A DNA stretch of 64,000 nt from Bradyrhizobium icense (GCF_001693385.1 NZ_CP016428.1:2108001-2172000); one strand, 5' to 3'; counted from the stretch's first letter, positions 26,839-36,067 are shown. Program-made: numbers and translations. Notes: generated by a model not told the origin, from the sequence alone.

Positions 26839-27387
26839 AACCTCCGAGCTATGGTTCGCCAGCCCCGTCATGTCGAGCGGTCGACCTGCCACGACACAGA
26901 CGGCTTCGATCAGTAGCCGCACCGCGCGTCGATCCCACTCGGCCTTCTCCAGCGGCTCAGCCCAGTACTCGGAGATAATGTAGGCGGTGTGCCTGGCCTT
27001 CACCCCGAGACCAACAACGGTTTGAGCTGGAGCAGCCATGATTGCTCGCTCGATCGGCTCCAATCGGGCGAGGGCAGCCTCGAGCCGTTCCAATCGTTCC
27101 GCAGCAAGCTTGTCCGCCTCGTCCCCGGCGCGAGCTTCGCAGCTTCCTTTGCTCCGATTGGCCGGACCAGCGCCGCAACCATATCCCGGCATTATTTCTC
27201 CATTTTGGTTGGCGGCCGTCCTCAACAGGACCGCGAATTCGCGCGCGAGGACTTCGAACTGCCGCTCCAGGGATAGCAGTGCATTATCGTCGGCTCCGGA
27301 TTCGGACGGCATCGAACTCGGGACGTTCGCTCTGCTACTCTGCGTTGCAGAGCTGGAAGGTGGCGGCGCTTCGCGCTTACGGTGCAT
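26797..27387 (-). CDS. hypothetical protein with coiled-coil segment
   Basis: This is a 196-residue frame. It has a Ser/Pro-rich N-terminus, an 'ERLERLEAALARLEPIERAI' helix likely to coil, and a globular-looking segment 'ARHTAYIISEYWAEPLEKAEW'. The last ~15 residues (from 'VEHGQVTTL') run into the aldolase remnant in another frame, so the natural C-terminus may have been lost. No family function is known to me. It is divergent from the XRE regulator. Confidence 0.45.
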   Translation of the reverse strand: MHRKREAPPPSSSATQSSRANVPSSMPSESGADDNALLSLERQFEVLAREFAVLLRTAANQNGEIMPGYGCGAGPANRSKGSCEARAGDEADKLAAERLERLEAALARLEPIERAIMAAPAQTVVGLGVKARHTAYIISEYWAEPLEKAEWDRRAVRLLIEAVCVVAGRPLDMTGLANHSSEVEHGQVTTLPAIPG

Positions 27388-27467
27388 CGCGTGAGTCCAT
27401 GACGTCGAAGGGGCGGCTGCGGGCGTTCCGGAGGCTATGCCGCGCCTTAGCCTCCATGATTTTAAAG

Positions 27468-27485
27468 TATAGATTATAACCTATA
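27468..27485. promoter_or_regulatory. 18-bp palindrome upstream of the XRE gene
   Basis: TATAGATTATAACCTATA is palindromic except for one mismatched pair, with TTATAA at its centre. It begins 52 bp before the regulator's ATG, in a local AT-rich island. It could overlap the -10 region and serve as an autoregulatory operator. Confidence 0.45.
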
Positions 27486-27519
27486 GAATTTCTAGCCCCG
27501 CTTTGGTCCTACCGTCCGA

Positions 27520-27756
27520 ATGGATTGGTCGGACCCAAGCGCGGCGCGCGGCATTCTCGGGGCAAACGTCAGGCGCCTTCGCAAGGCACAACGGTTGAGC
27601 CAGGAGCGCTTGGCCGAGCTCACTGATCTCGACCAGCCGCATATCAGCGAGATCGAGGCCGGTCTCGTCAACCTCACGCTCGACAACGTCCAAGCCTTGG
27701 CTGTCGCGTTAGGTGTGGAGCCTTCCGATTTGCTGAAGCCAATTAATCGCCGATAA
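27520..27756 (+). CDS. XRE-family transcriptional regulator
   Basis: This is a 78-residue protein that is almost entirely a Cro/C1-type helix-turn-helix. 'LGANVRRLRKAQRLSQERLAEL' is followed by the recognition helix 'QPHISEIEAGLVNLTL' and 'LAVALGVEPSDLL'. It has no effector domain, like restriction-modification controller proteins and toxin-antitoxin or phage Cro regulators. No toxin or restriction gene is adjacent. The start is ATG 27520; the upstream palindrome suggests self-regulation. Confidence 0.85.
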   Translation: MDWSDPSAARGILGANVRRLRKAQRLSQERLAELTDLDQPHISEIEAGLVNLTLDNVQALAVALGVEPSDLLKPINRR

Positions 27757-28025
27757 TCGAGTGTTTTTGTGAGCGCACAGTCACGAATTGGCTCAACTCG
27801 GTGCATGATCCTGAATCTAAGTCTGGTAACGATGAAACGTGTGGTTGAGTCGCTGGACAAGTCTTCCGTTTCAATCTTGCGAAGCCGAGAATTGCGTGCT
27901 CCCGGACGAGTGCCCACTGGCGGCAGTGACAACGGCCCATCGGCAGCTGCAAACGAAGAAGGCAGACGAACGGGTTCGTCCGCGCCCTCAACTATTTGCC
28001 CTAAATTCAGGAAGGGTACCGAATC

Positions 28026-28820
28026 TCAGTTCCGATAAGACGGATCGGCGCGGTCGAGCTTGCGCAGTAGCGCCGGCCAGGCGAGGTCGCCGTTGCGGGC
28101 AGCGCGCCCCGGCTTCGGCAGCATCCGCTCATAGGTGTCCTCGAGAATATTCTGCGGCGGGTAGATCAGCCTGGTATTGCAGGACAGTGCCATGACCTGA
28201 ACCTGGCAGGCGCGCTCGAGCCGGAACAATACGTTGAACGCCGCCGGCACGGTTCGGCCGACGACGAGCAGGCCATGGTTGCGAAGGATCATGGCTTCGT
28301 TGTCGCCGAGGTCTCTCACCAGCCGCTCGCGCTCATCGACATTGTCGGCGACGCCTTCGAAGTCGTGATAGGCGATGTGGAGAAACCGCATCGAGGTTTG
28401 CGCCAACGGCAGCAGCCCGCATTCCATCGCCGAGACCGCCATGCCGGCCGGCGTGTGCGTATGCGCCACGCAGTCCATGTCGTGCTTGGCCATGTGGATG
28501 GCGCTGTGAATGACGAAGCCGGCGACGTTGACGTCATAGTCGGACGCGTTGAACAGCGTGTTGCCCTCGACGTCGACCTTGATCAGGCTGGACGCGTCGA
28601 TTTCCTCGTAGAGCATTCCGTACGGGTTGATCAGGAACTGGTCGGTTGTCCCCGGCACGCGGCAGGATATGTGGTTGGCGATCATCTCGGTCATGCCATA
28701 CATCGCCGTGAGACGGTAGCAGGCCGCGAGATCGACGCGTGCCTGCCATTCCTCCGCACTCACCTGTTCGCGGACGGACTTGACGACCTTGACGGCGGGA
28801 GAACTGACGGGAGGATTCAT
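28026..28820 (-). CDS. class II aldolase/adducin family protein
   Basis: This is a 264-residue protein of the FucA/AraD fold. Zinc ligands are visible in 'VAHTHTPAGMAV' (H-x-H) and 'NHGLLVVG'. 'GMTEMIANHISCRVPG' near residue 42 is the usual phosphate-loop region. Family members are retro-aldolases, epimerases or decarboxylases. This branch, lacking a linked sugar kinase, is of unknown substrate. A broken duplicate of its 3' end is at 26.7 kb. Confidence 0.82.
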   Translation of the reverse strand: MNPPVSSPAVKVVKSVREQVSAEEWQARVDLAACYRLTAMYGMTEMIANHISCRVPGTTDQFLINPYGMLYEEIDASSLIKVDVEGNTLFNASDYDVNVAGFVIHSAIHMAKHDMDCVAHTHTPAGMAVSAMECGLLPLAQTSMRFLHIAYHDFEGVADNVDERERLVRDLGDNEAMILRNHGLLVVGRTVPAAFNVLFRLERACQVQVMALSCNTRLIYPPQNILEDTYERMLPKPGRAARNGDLAWPALLRKLDRADPSYRN

Positions 28821-28979
28821 GGCATTTCTCCGCGGAGATGATTATCCGGCCCGCCGGGCCGATCGTTGGCCGGCAGGATAGCTGCATTTCGCTGCGCGAC
28901 AAGGCGAGCACCGCAGGCGTTATTGCAGGTCTGGCGGGTGAAAAGCGAATGCGCTATGGCAGCAAGTGAGGTGAATGCC

Positions 28980-29990
28980 ATGACCGAAGGACGCTATCGG
29001 CTGATCGGCTCGACCGCGTCGCCCTACGCCATCAAACTCCGCGCGCTGCTGCGCTACCGCAGAATTCCTTTCGATTGGGTCATCATGACCAAGGCGCTGC
29101 GCAAGGCGACGGAGCATTTGCGGCCCAACCTGATTCCGGTGCTGCAATATCCTGACGGTACGTACCGTGGCGAGACGACAACGCTGGCCTACGATCTGGA
29201 GAGCCGTCACAAGCGCCGTTCCGTCATTCCCGATGACAGAGCGGTTGCATTCATCTGCGATCTCCTGGAAGACCTCGCCGACGAATGGGCGGTGAAGCCG
29301 CTATTTCTGTATCGCTGGTGGGATCCTGAAGATCAGGCCTACGTCTCGCGCTGGGCTGGCGAGGAGTGGTCGGTGTCCGAGGCGGAAACCGGCAGCGCGG
29401 AGGAAATCGAAGAGTTCCGGCAGCGGCAGATTTCGCGCATGGTTATTCTCGGTGCCACCGCGGAAAACAAGCCGCTCCTGGAAGAGAGTTATCTGCGGAC
29501 GTTGGCGGCGTTCGAGCCGCATGTCGGCATGACCAATTATCTGTTCGGCAGCCGGCCCTCGCTCGCGGACTTTGCCTGGTTTGGGCAGCTCAGCGAAATG
29601 GCGACCGATCCGACGCCGATGCGGATCATGCGCGCGAAGGCGCCGTTCACCGATCATTGGGTACGGCGGCTGGACGATGCTTCCGGAGTGGAGGGGGAAT
29701 GGTATCCGCGTGAACGGGCGCTCGGGGGCATGGCCGAGGCGTTGCTCAAGATATCAGGCGAACTTTATCTGCCATTCCTGGCCGCCAACGCTGAAGCCTT
29801 CGCGAAAGGACTTGAACGGCTGGAGATGAATGTTTGGGGCCTGCCCTATGCGCTGGCGCCGTTCAAATACCAGGTGAAATGCCTGCAGCAGCTTCGCGAC
29901 AAGTTCGCGATGTTGGATGAGCAAGACAGGACGGCACTGCGGCCGGTGCTCGAGCGCACCGGGTGCTGGCAGTATTTGGCTAGCGGGTAG
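28980..29990 (+). CDS. glutathione S-transferase family protein
   Basis: This is a 336-residue protein. The start at ATG 28980 has GTGAGG 8 bp upstream; ATG 28956 is an alternative. The N-terminal thioredoxin-like domain shows 'GSTASPYAIKLRALLRYRRI', 'NLIPVLQYPDG' with the cis-Pro, and 'GETTTLAYDLE'. The C-terminal part is longer than in ordinary GSTs and contains 'GMTNYLFGSRPSLADFAWFG', the conserved GST C-domain Asp region. It is divergent from the aldolase gene and may conjugate or isomerise an electrophile. Confidence 0.78.
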   Translation: MTEGRYRLIGSTASPYAIKLRALLRYRRIPFDWVIMTKALRKATEHLRPNLIPVLQYPDGTYRGETTTLAYDLESRHKRRSVIPDDRAVAFICDLLEDLADEWAVKPLFLYRWWDPEDQAYVSRWAGEEWSVSEAETGSAEEIEEFRQRQISRMVILGATAENKPLLEESYLRTLAAFEPHVGMTNYLFGSRPSLADFAWFGQLSEMATDPTPMRIMRAKAPFTDHWVRRLDDASGVEGEWYPRERALGGMAEALLKISGELYLPFLAANAEAFAKGLERLEMNVWGLPYALAPFKYQVKCLQQLRDKFAMLDEQDRTALRPVLERTGCWQYLASG

Positions 29991-30007
29991 ACACTCAATC
30001 CTTGCGC

Positions 30008-30637
30008 TCACGGCTGGTGCCGGCTGCCTAGCGCCGCTGCAACCGACTGTGGATTCCGGATGCGCTCGATCAGCATGTCGATGCGATCGCCGCCCCAGAA
30101 CAATTCGCCGTTGAAGACCATGGTCGGCACGCCGAACACACCGAGCGCTTCCGCCTCATCGATGATCCGATCGTGCTCCGCCCGCGCGGGGCCATGGACG
30201 TAAGCTTCGAATTCTTCTGCCGAACCGCCGAGCGAAGCAATCACGCCGGAAATATCGGACAGTTCGTCGATTTCGAGATCATGACTCCAGAACCGACGGA
30301 ATACCGTGTCGTGATAGGGGCGGAATAGGCCATGGCGTTGGGCGAACAGCATGCCGGCGCTGGCATAGAACGCGTCATAAATGCGCCGCGGACCTTTCAT
30401 GATGAGGCCTTGCGCATTGGCATAGCGGCGTGCGTCCATATAGGCATAGCGCACCTTGCGCCAGAAATGCGGCGTACGCTCCTCCACCGTTCCCATGAAT
30501 TCAGGGATGCGCAGCGTGTAGGGCAGCCATTCCAATTCGACGCCGTAAATCTCCTCGAGCTCGAATAATCGCTTGTTGGCGACGAATGCGTATGGGCTCT
30601 TGTAGTCGGTGTAGATTCGCACGCGCGGTCTATCCAT
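30008..30637 (-). CDS. DsbA-family / 2-hydroxychromene-2-carboxylate isomerase-like protein
   Basis: This is a 209-residue protein starting at ATG 30637 with GGGGAGAG upstream. 'YTDYKSPYAF' at the N-terminus replaces the DsbA CxxC by S-P-Y, as in HCCA isomerases and kappa-class GSTs. 'ALGVFGVPTMVFNGELFWGGDR' is the conserved cis-Pro and C-terminal motif. It probably uses glutathione to isomerise an aromatic or unsaturated acid. It is convergent with the GST-like gene, with only 17 bp between stops. Confidence 0.8.
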   Translation of the reverse strand: MDRPRVRIYTDYKSPYAFVANKRLFELEEIYGVELEWLPYTLRIPEFMGTVEERTPHFWRKVRYAYMDARRYANAQGLIMKGPRRIYDAFYASAGMLFAQRHGLFRPYHDTVFRRFWSHDLEIDELSDISGVIASLGGSAEEFEAYVHGPARAEHDRIIDEAEALGVFGVPTMVFNGELFWGGDRIDMLIERIRNPQSVAAALGSRHQP

Positions 30638-31164
30638 GGCTCTCCCCTGTTCGATCGGATCAGTATCTCCGATCCGAATAGAGCATGGAACCATGCGTCG
30701 CGGCTTTGATGCTTCCAAAACGAATGGGCCCCGGTGCATTTGAGCATCGCGGGGCCCTACATCTTCGTTATAGGCGAAGGATTTCTGGTAGACACCAGTA
30801 TGTCTCAGGATCCGGCATGCGCGTGGCCTTTGCGCTCCAGTCCTGCGGGTAGCTTCGAATTGTTGAAGGCGCGATGAGGCTGGCAGCTGCTATGACCTCG
30901 ACCGCACCTGGACCTTGCGCTGAGCAAGGTCACCGGTCTGACCCGGTGGCGTCATGCTCCTCTCCAAGAGTTGGCCAACGGACCGTATGTCCGCTTCCGC
31001 TGCGTGTCGTCTCGATCATCTAACCGGGGCGCCAATGCCTGCGAGGTGGAGAGCGAATGCTCCGGGCCTCCGACAGGTGCAGCATACGAAATGCTGCGGC
31101 AGATGCAGGCCCATGTCAAGCTATCCCAAAGGTAAGTCGCGCGTCCGGTTCCCCGGGAACTGAG
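30638..31164. other. 527-bp gap without a recognised gene
   Basis: Frames here are short, without ribosome binding sites and with shifting composition, so decayed coding DNA is possible. I could not assign it. It separates the isomerase-like gene from the monooxygenase operon. Confidence 0.35.
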
Positions 31165-33075
31165 TCAAGCCTTTGTCTGGCGGTAGTCATGTAGGTCGGG
31201 ATCATGGGTCATCGCCCAGTAATCCACGAACCGCCATGGCATCGCCGAAAAAACTCTGCCTTGGCTGTTGCGGTAATAGGTGGTCATGCCTGGGTGCGTC
31301 CAGATCAACTGCTCATGCTCGGCATCCACTTTCTTGATGTACTCATCGTGCGCATCGGGGCGAACATCGATCGCAGCGATACCTTGCTCGATCATCTCGA
31401 CGAGGCAAGCCGAGATGTAGCGGCTCTGGCACTCCGACTGGAAGATCACACTGCCGCCATGCGCCGGACCTGAATTGGGGCCGAGCATCACGAAGAGATT
31501 GGGAAAGTCTGGCACGGTGAGGCCGAGATAAGCAGTCGGGTTATCGTTGGCCCAGGCCGCCTTCAGATTCTTTCCATCGCGCCCGGTGATGTTGAGGCGA
31601 GCTGCCATTTCGGTGACCCTGAAGCCGGTGGAAATGACGACGATATCGGCGGGACGCAACCTGCCGTCGGAGGCGACGATGCCGTCTTGTGCGAAATGGT
31701 CGATCCTGTCGGTGACCAGCTCGACATTCGGCTTCGTCAGGGTCTTGAACCAGTTGTTGTCGAGCAGAATGCGCTTGCCGTAGGGCGGGTAGGTCGGCAC
31801 GCATTTTTCGATCAGATCGGGACGGTCCCTCAGCTCGGATAGAATAAAGTCCGTCAGTTCCTCGCGATGGCGGTCATTGCCCTTGTTGACGGCGCGTTCA
31901 GGATGCGGCCACGCCGGGTCCTTGCGCAGAAACGGCAGCAGGCCGTCGCCGTAGCGCCAGAACATGTTGAAGCGGTACCACTGCACATAAAATGGCAGGT
32001 GCGCGAGCAGCCACTGCGCGCCCTCGGTGATCGGATCGGAATAGCCCGCCACGGGGCGCGCCCATTGCGCGGTACGCTGATAAACGGTGACCGAGGCCAC
32101 GCGATCGGCGATCGACGGCACCAGTTGCATGGCGGTTGCGCCGGTGCCGATGACGGCAATGCGCTTGCCGTCGAGCTTGATGTCGTTGGACCATAGCACG
32201 GAGTGCAGCATCACTCCCTTGAAATCTTCCTCGCCCTTGAAGTGCGCAGGGTGGGGATCGTTGAGCTGACCGATCGCGCTGACCAGCGTGGTTGATTCAA
32301 ATATCTCTTCGCCATTGGCGGTCTTCAGAGTCGATATCCAGCGTCGCGTGCTCTCGTCCCAGCGCGACGATGTCAGCTCCGTGTTGAGTCGGAGATGTTC
32401 TCGAATGTCGTATTCGAGCGCGACCTTCTTGAGATAGTCGAGCAATTCCTGGCGCTGGGCGAAATAGCGCGTCCATGGATTACGCCGGCCGAACGAGAAC
32501 GAGTACGAATGGTTGGGCGTATCGACGCCGCAGCCGGGATAGCGATTGACATACCAGGTGCCGCCGAGCTCGTCGTTCTTCTCGACGATGGTGTAGGGGA
32601 TGCCGAGCCGCCCGAGTGCGACGCCGAGCGCAATGGCGCAGACGCCTGCGCCGACGATCAGCACATGCTGCTGCGCCAGCTTGTCGTTCGATGGCGGTTT
32701 GGTCCAGCGCACGTCGCGGGGAATGAAGCCCATTTCCTCGCGCATCAGCGGCGCATATTCAGGTGCGACGTCTTCGCCCAGCGTCGCGCGCATCATCTTC
32801 AGCATCAATTCATTGCCGGGATCGGTGATGACCGGCTTCGGCTCGCCATTCGCAAACAGCTTCAATACGGCGGCACGGATCTCGGCCTGGACTTCCGGCG
32901 GCATACCGGCTTGCGGGTCCGGGATCAGGCGGACGTCGCGCTTAGGTCTGTAAGGCGGTTCCAGCCAGCGCTCGTCGCCGGTCATGTGCACCAGCACCAT
33001 CAGCAGCACGCGGATGTCGCCCTCGGCGATGGCCGATGACAGATCGAGTTTCTTGCGCGGCAGCTCGATATTCAT
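31165..33075 (-). CDS. flavin-containing (Baeyer-Villiger-type) monooxygenase
   Basis: This is a 636-residue enzyme starting at ATG 33075 (MNIELPRKKLDLSS). After a ~130-residue lead, the FAD Rossmann motif is 'VLIVGAGVCAIALG' and is followed by 'GGTWYVNRYPGCGVD'. The Baeyer-Villiger fingerprint appears as 'FKGVMLHSVLW', and the NADPH Rossmann motif as 'AVIGTGATAMQL'. Such enzymes insert oxygen next to a ketone, making an ester or lactone. The reading frame remains open 645 bp upstream, but that part is another frame of the SDR gene. It is last in the acyl-CoA synthetase-tetR-SDR operon, 14 bp after the SDR stop. Confidence 0.85.
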   Translation of the reverse strand: MNIELPRKKLDLSSAIAEGDIRVLLMVLVHMTGDERWLEPPYRPKRDVRLIPDPQAGMPPEVQAEIRAAVLKLFANGEPKPVITDPGNELMLKMMRATLGEDVAPEYAPLMREEMGFIPRDVRWTKPPSNDKLAQQHVLIVGAGVCAIALGVALGRLGIPYTIVEKNDELGGTWYVNRYPGCGVDTPNHSYSFSFGRRNPWTRYFAQRQELLDYLKKVALEYDIREHLRLNTELTSSRWDESTRRWISTLKTANGEEIFESTTLVSAIGQLNDPHPAHFKGEEDFKGVMLHSVLWSNDIKLDGKRIAVIGTGATAMQLVPSIADRVASVTVYQRTAQWARPVAGYSDPITEGAQWLLAHLPFYVQWYRFNMFWRYGDGLLPFLRKDPAWPHPERAVNKGNDRHREELTDFILSELRDRPDLIEKCVPTYPPYGKRILLDNNWFKTLTKPNVELVTDRIDHFAQDGIVASDGRLRPADIVVISTGFRVTEMAARLNITGRDGKNLKAAWANDNPTAYLGLTVPDFPNLFVMLGPNSGPAHGGSVIFQSECQSRYISACLVEMIEQGIAAIDVRPDAHDEYIKKVDAEHEQLIWTHPGMTTYYRNSQGRVFSAMPWRFVDYWAMTHDPDLHDYRQTKA

Positions 33076-33089
33076 GCTGATGTCCTCGT

Positions 33090-33863
33090 TCACGTGCCTG
33101 GTGCTTCGGGCAAGCCGCCATAGGCGGCCCAGGTGGTGCCGGCGATGTAGCCGGCATCGACGGGAAGGTTGATTCCGGTGACGCCGCTGCTCATCGGCGA
33201 AAGCAGCCACGCGATGGCCTGCGCGACCTCGATCGGCTCGACCAGCCGGTTCATCGCGGTCGGGCTTTCGAGCCATTTCTTGTGCAGCGCACCCGAGGCG
33301 ATTCCGGCTTCCAGCGCCGCCGTGCGGGTGAAACCGGGCGAGACCGCGTTGACGCGCACGCCACTGCGGCCCCATTCGGCCGCCAGCGTCTGCGTGATCT
33401 GGATGACGCCGGCCTTCGCGGCCGTATAGGCGTGGATCGGGCCTGAGGTCATGCCGGCAACAGATGCGACATTGACGATCGCGCCATGCCGGCGCTCGGC
33501 CATCTTCACGCCGACGCTGCGGGCGACCAGAAACGTGCCGCGGAGGTCGATGTTGACCTCGCGGTCCCATTGTTCCATCCGCACGCGTTCGATTTTGTGC
33601 ATCTTGCCAAAGACGCCGGCGGCGTTGACGAGGCGTGTGATCGGGCCGTGCGTGGCCTCGATCTCGGCGATGCCACGGACGACGGCGCTTTCGCTCGCGA
33701 CGTCGAACGATGCGGGCCACAGGATGGTTTGCGTTTCCGCGAGCGGTTCGGGCGCAATATCGACAATAACGACTTTCCGGCCCTGCCCGGCGAGAAGCGC
33801 TGCGGTCGCGGCGCCAATGCCGCGGCTACCGCCGGTGACGAGAACGATGCCTTCAGCGGTCAT
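33090..33863 (-). CDS. short-chain dehydrogenase/reductase (SDR)
   Basis: This is a 257-residue classical SDR from ATG 33863. It has cofactor motif 'VTGGSRGIG', 'NAAG', catalytic Ser in 'NVASVAG', and the Y-x3-K pair in 'AYTAAKAG'. Asp after beta-2 ('VVIVDIAP') favours NAD(H). In front of a Baeyer-Villiger enzyme it could oxidise an alcohol to the ketone substrate. Its start overlaps the tetR stop by 11 bp. Confidence 0.88.
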   Translation of the reverse strand: MTAEGIVLVTGGSRGIGAATAALLAGQGRKVVIVDIAPEPLAETQTILWPASFDVASESAVVRGIAEIEATHGPITRLVNAAGVFGKMHKIERVRMEQWDREVNIDLRGTFLVARSVGVKMAERRHGAIVNVASVAGMTSGPIHAYTAAKAGVIQITQTLAAEWGRSGVRVNAVSPGFTRTAALEAGIASGALHKKWLESPTAMNRLVEPIEVAQAIAWLLSPMSSGVTGINLPVDAGYIAGTTWAAYGGLPEAPGT

Positions 33864-34509
33864 TGCCGTTGCCTTTGTCCGGCGTGAATAGACCGCGCGT
33901 GACCAGCTTGCGGTAGGCGGAGATGACATGGTCGGGCGCCGCCGTTACCGCGCCGCCGGTGTACGAGTATCTCCGGCTCAGGTAGCCGCGCGCGCCCATG
34001 AACATGTGAACGATGGCTTCGAACTCCTCGTCGCTGAAATCCACTATGGCGCCGGCCGTGCGGGCGCGTTTGAGGATGCGTACATAGGCGGTCGCGATAT
34101 TATCGAGATGCTTCTGGTAGCCGACCGGTGCGAAATATTCGGCTTCGTTGAGGATGCGCAGGAATTCCGGTACCTCACGGATGAAATCGAAGAAGGCGCT
34201 GAAGCGCTCGATTTCCTGCCTTGCGGCATCTGCGGTGCCGGTGCGCTCACGGATGAAGTGGACCATGTCGATGCCGATCTTCGGCAGCAATTGATCAAGC
34301 AGTTCCTGACGGTTCTCGAAATGATTGTAGAACGTGCCTTGGGCAACGCCGGCTTCCTCAGTGATGCGGGCGACGGAAGCCTCGGCGTAGCCGTACTTGC
34401 CGACGATCTTGGTGGCGGCATCGAATAATCTGCGCTTGGTCCAGGCGTTGCGCTCGACTCGGTTGAGTTTTGTCACTTTGCCCGATGCGGCGTGCGATGA
34501 TTGCGTCAT
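33853..34509 (-). CDS. TetR/AcrR-family transcriptional regulator
   Basis: This is a 218-residue protein starting at ATG 34509. The DNA-binding domain shows 'LFDAATKIVGKYGYAEASVA' and 'AGVAQGTFYNHFENRQELLD'. The C-terminal ligand domain is all-helical. The gene is embedded in the operon: it overlaps the synthetase stop by 4 bp (ATGA) and the SDR start by 11 bp. Self-control through the inverted repeat at 36043-36067 is likely. The effector is probably an acyl-CoA or pathway acid (inference). Confidence 0.9.
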   Translation of the reverse strand: MTQSSHAASGKVTKLNRVERNAWTKRRLFDAATKIVGKYGYAEASVARITEEAGVAQGTFYNHFENRQELLDQLLPKIGIDMVHFIRERTGTADAARQEIERFSAFFDFIREVPEFLRILNEAEYFAPVGYQKHLDNIATAYVRILKRARTAGAIVDFSDEEFEAIVHMFMGARGYLSRRYSYTGGAVTAAPDHVISAYRKLVTRGLFTPDKGNGNDR

Positions 34510-36002
34510 GCGTGAGTTTCCAGTTCGGCGCGCAGCACGCGCTTGAGAACCTTGCCTGAGGGGTTGCGTGGCAGGCTGTCGCGGATGATGAGTTGCTTCG
34601 GTACCTTGAAGCCGGCGAGGCGCGTGCGGCAATGCTCTATGAGATCAGGCAATGCCAGCGAGGCGCCATCCGCGAGCACCACGACGGCAACCGGCTTTTC
34701 TCCCCAGCGCTCGTGCGGCACGCCGATCACGGCGACTTCGCGGACCTGCGGCAGCTCGTAGATGACGCGCTCCACCTCGGAGGAGGCGATGTTCTCGCCG
34801 CCGGAGATGATCATGTCCTTCTTGCGGTCGGTCAGATAAAGGAAGCCGTCTTCGTCGAGATAGCCGATGTCGCCGGTACGAAACCAGTCGCCGAAGAAGG
34901 CGGCCGCGGTCTTCTCAGTATCTTTCCAGTAGCCTTGCGTGACCTTCGGTCCGCGGAGGCAGATCTCGCCGTTCTGGCCTGATGGCAGCCGGTTGCCGGC
35001 GTCATCGCGGATTTCGACTTCGACATGGGCGATGGCGCGCCCCGTTGAGCCGATCTTTTCGATCTCGCGGCCGGCTTCCATGAAGGTATCGCCACCGCAG
35101 GTCTCCGTCAGTCCATAGGCGTCGATGTAGCGGGCGTTCTTGAAACAGTCGGAGAAGGCGCGGATGCGCGCTTCCGGGGTTTTCTCGCCGCCACCGATCG
35201 CCCAGCGCAGGCTGGAGACATCGTAGCGGTCGCGGGTCGGGCAGGTGAGGATCGCAGTCGTCATGACCGGCGCAAACCATGCAGCGTTGAGCTTCTCGGC
35301 TTCGATCGCGGCGAGCGCCTGTTCGGGGTCGAAGTTGCGGTGAACGGAAAGCAGGCCGCCATGCCAGAGCACCGCAATACCCGGCAAATCGAGCGCGCCG
35401 ACGTGGTAGAGCGGACCGACCACCAGCAATCGCGTTTCCGCGCCCAATCCCAGAGCCAGCGTCTGATCGGCCGACTTCCAGTACATGTTCTCGTAAGTGA
35501 GCATCACGCCCTTGGGGCGGTCGGTAGTGCCTGACGTGTACATCAACCGCATCAGGTCGCGCGGCTGCCTGACATGAACAGGGGCGGGCATGACGTCGGG
35601 TGCAAGCCGTGTAGCCGTCAATTGCGCTGACTCACCAAGCAACACCACCGGCGCGCCGCCTGCGGCGATGCCCGCGAGTTCTTCATCCGCAATCAGGATG
35701 CGCGCACCGGAGTTGGCGATGATGTAACCGACCTCGTCGGCGGACAGCCGATAGTTGATCGGCAGAAAAACCGCGCCGACGTGGCTGGTCGCAAACGCCA
35801 GTTCGAGAAACGCCGCGCTGTTCTTCATCAGCACCGCGACGACATCGCCGGGACCAATGCCCCGCTCGGCGAGCCAGCCGCCGACCCGCCGGATGCGATC
35901 GTCGAACTCGCCGTAGGAGACATCCTCGCCGCGGTATTTCAACGCACAGCGGTCCGGCGTCCGCCTGGCATGAAAAGCGATGAAGCTCGAAAGATTGATC
36001 AT
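34506..36002 (-). CDS. acyl-CoA synthetase (AMP-binding, ANL family)
   Basis: This is a 498-residue ligase of usual length. The AMP-binding motif is 'LMYTSGTTDRPKGVML', where the common S-G-S/T-T-G-x-P-K reads D instead of G. The 'AYGLTETCGG' and 'GWFRTGD'-type motif ('DWFRTGDIGYLDEDG') are intact. The C-domain has the catalytic Lys region 'LPRNPSGKVLKR'. It activates a carboxylic acid to its CoA thioester using ATP. It is the first gene of the minus-strand operon. The acid is not predictable; context suggests the product of ring or chain oxygenation. Confidence 0.9.
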   Translation of the reverse strand: MINLSSFIAFHARRTPDRCALKYRGEDVSYGEFDDRIRRVGGWLAERGIGPGDVVAVLMKNSAAFLELAFATSHVGAVFLPINYRLSADEVGYIIANSGARILIADEELAGIAAGGAPVVLLGESAQLTATRLAPDVMPAPVHVRQPRDLMRLMYTSGTTDRPKGVMLTYENMYWKSADQTLALGLGAETRLLVVGPLYHVGALDLPGIAVLWHGGLLSVHRNFDPEQALAAIEAEKLNAAWFAPVMTTAILTCPTRDRYDVSSLRWAIGGGEKTPEARIRAFSDCFKNARYIDAYGLTETCGGDTFMEAGREIEKIGSTGRAIAHVEVEIRDDAGNRLPSGQNGEICLRGPKVTQGYWKDTEKTAAAFFGDWFRTGDIGYLDEDGFLYLTDRKKDMIISGGENIASSEVERVIYELPQVREVAVIGVPHERWGEKPVAVVVLADGASLALPDLIEHCRTRLAGFKVPKQLIIRDSLPRNPSGKVLKRVLRAELETHA

Positions 36003-36042
36003 TTGCCGCCCAAAACGCCGCTTTCGGTCCGGTTTCCAGCTA

Positions 36043-36067
36043 GATGAATTCTGACTCGTAATTCATC
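36043..36067. promoter_or_regulatory. inverted repeat, candidate TetR operator
   Basis: GATGAATT and AATTCATC form a perfect 8-bp inverted repeat with a 9-bp spacer, beginning 41 bp upstream of the synthetase ATG. It lies in the 171-bp gap between the two divergent arms of the catabolic cluster. Size and position fit an operator for the tetR product encoded in the left arm. Confidence 0.6.

Noticed and set aside
27769..28038. An 89-residue forward frame after the XRE gene
   Set aside because: It has no start signal, is Ser/Arg-rich and overlaps the aldolase stop. It is not supported.
33076..33720. An N-terminal extension of the monooxygenase frame by about 215 residues
   Set aside because: It is a second frame of the SDR gene, Arg/His-rich and without domain sense. 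ATG 33075 gives a normal enzyme.
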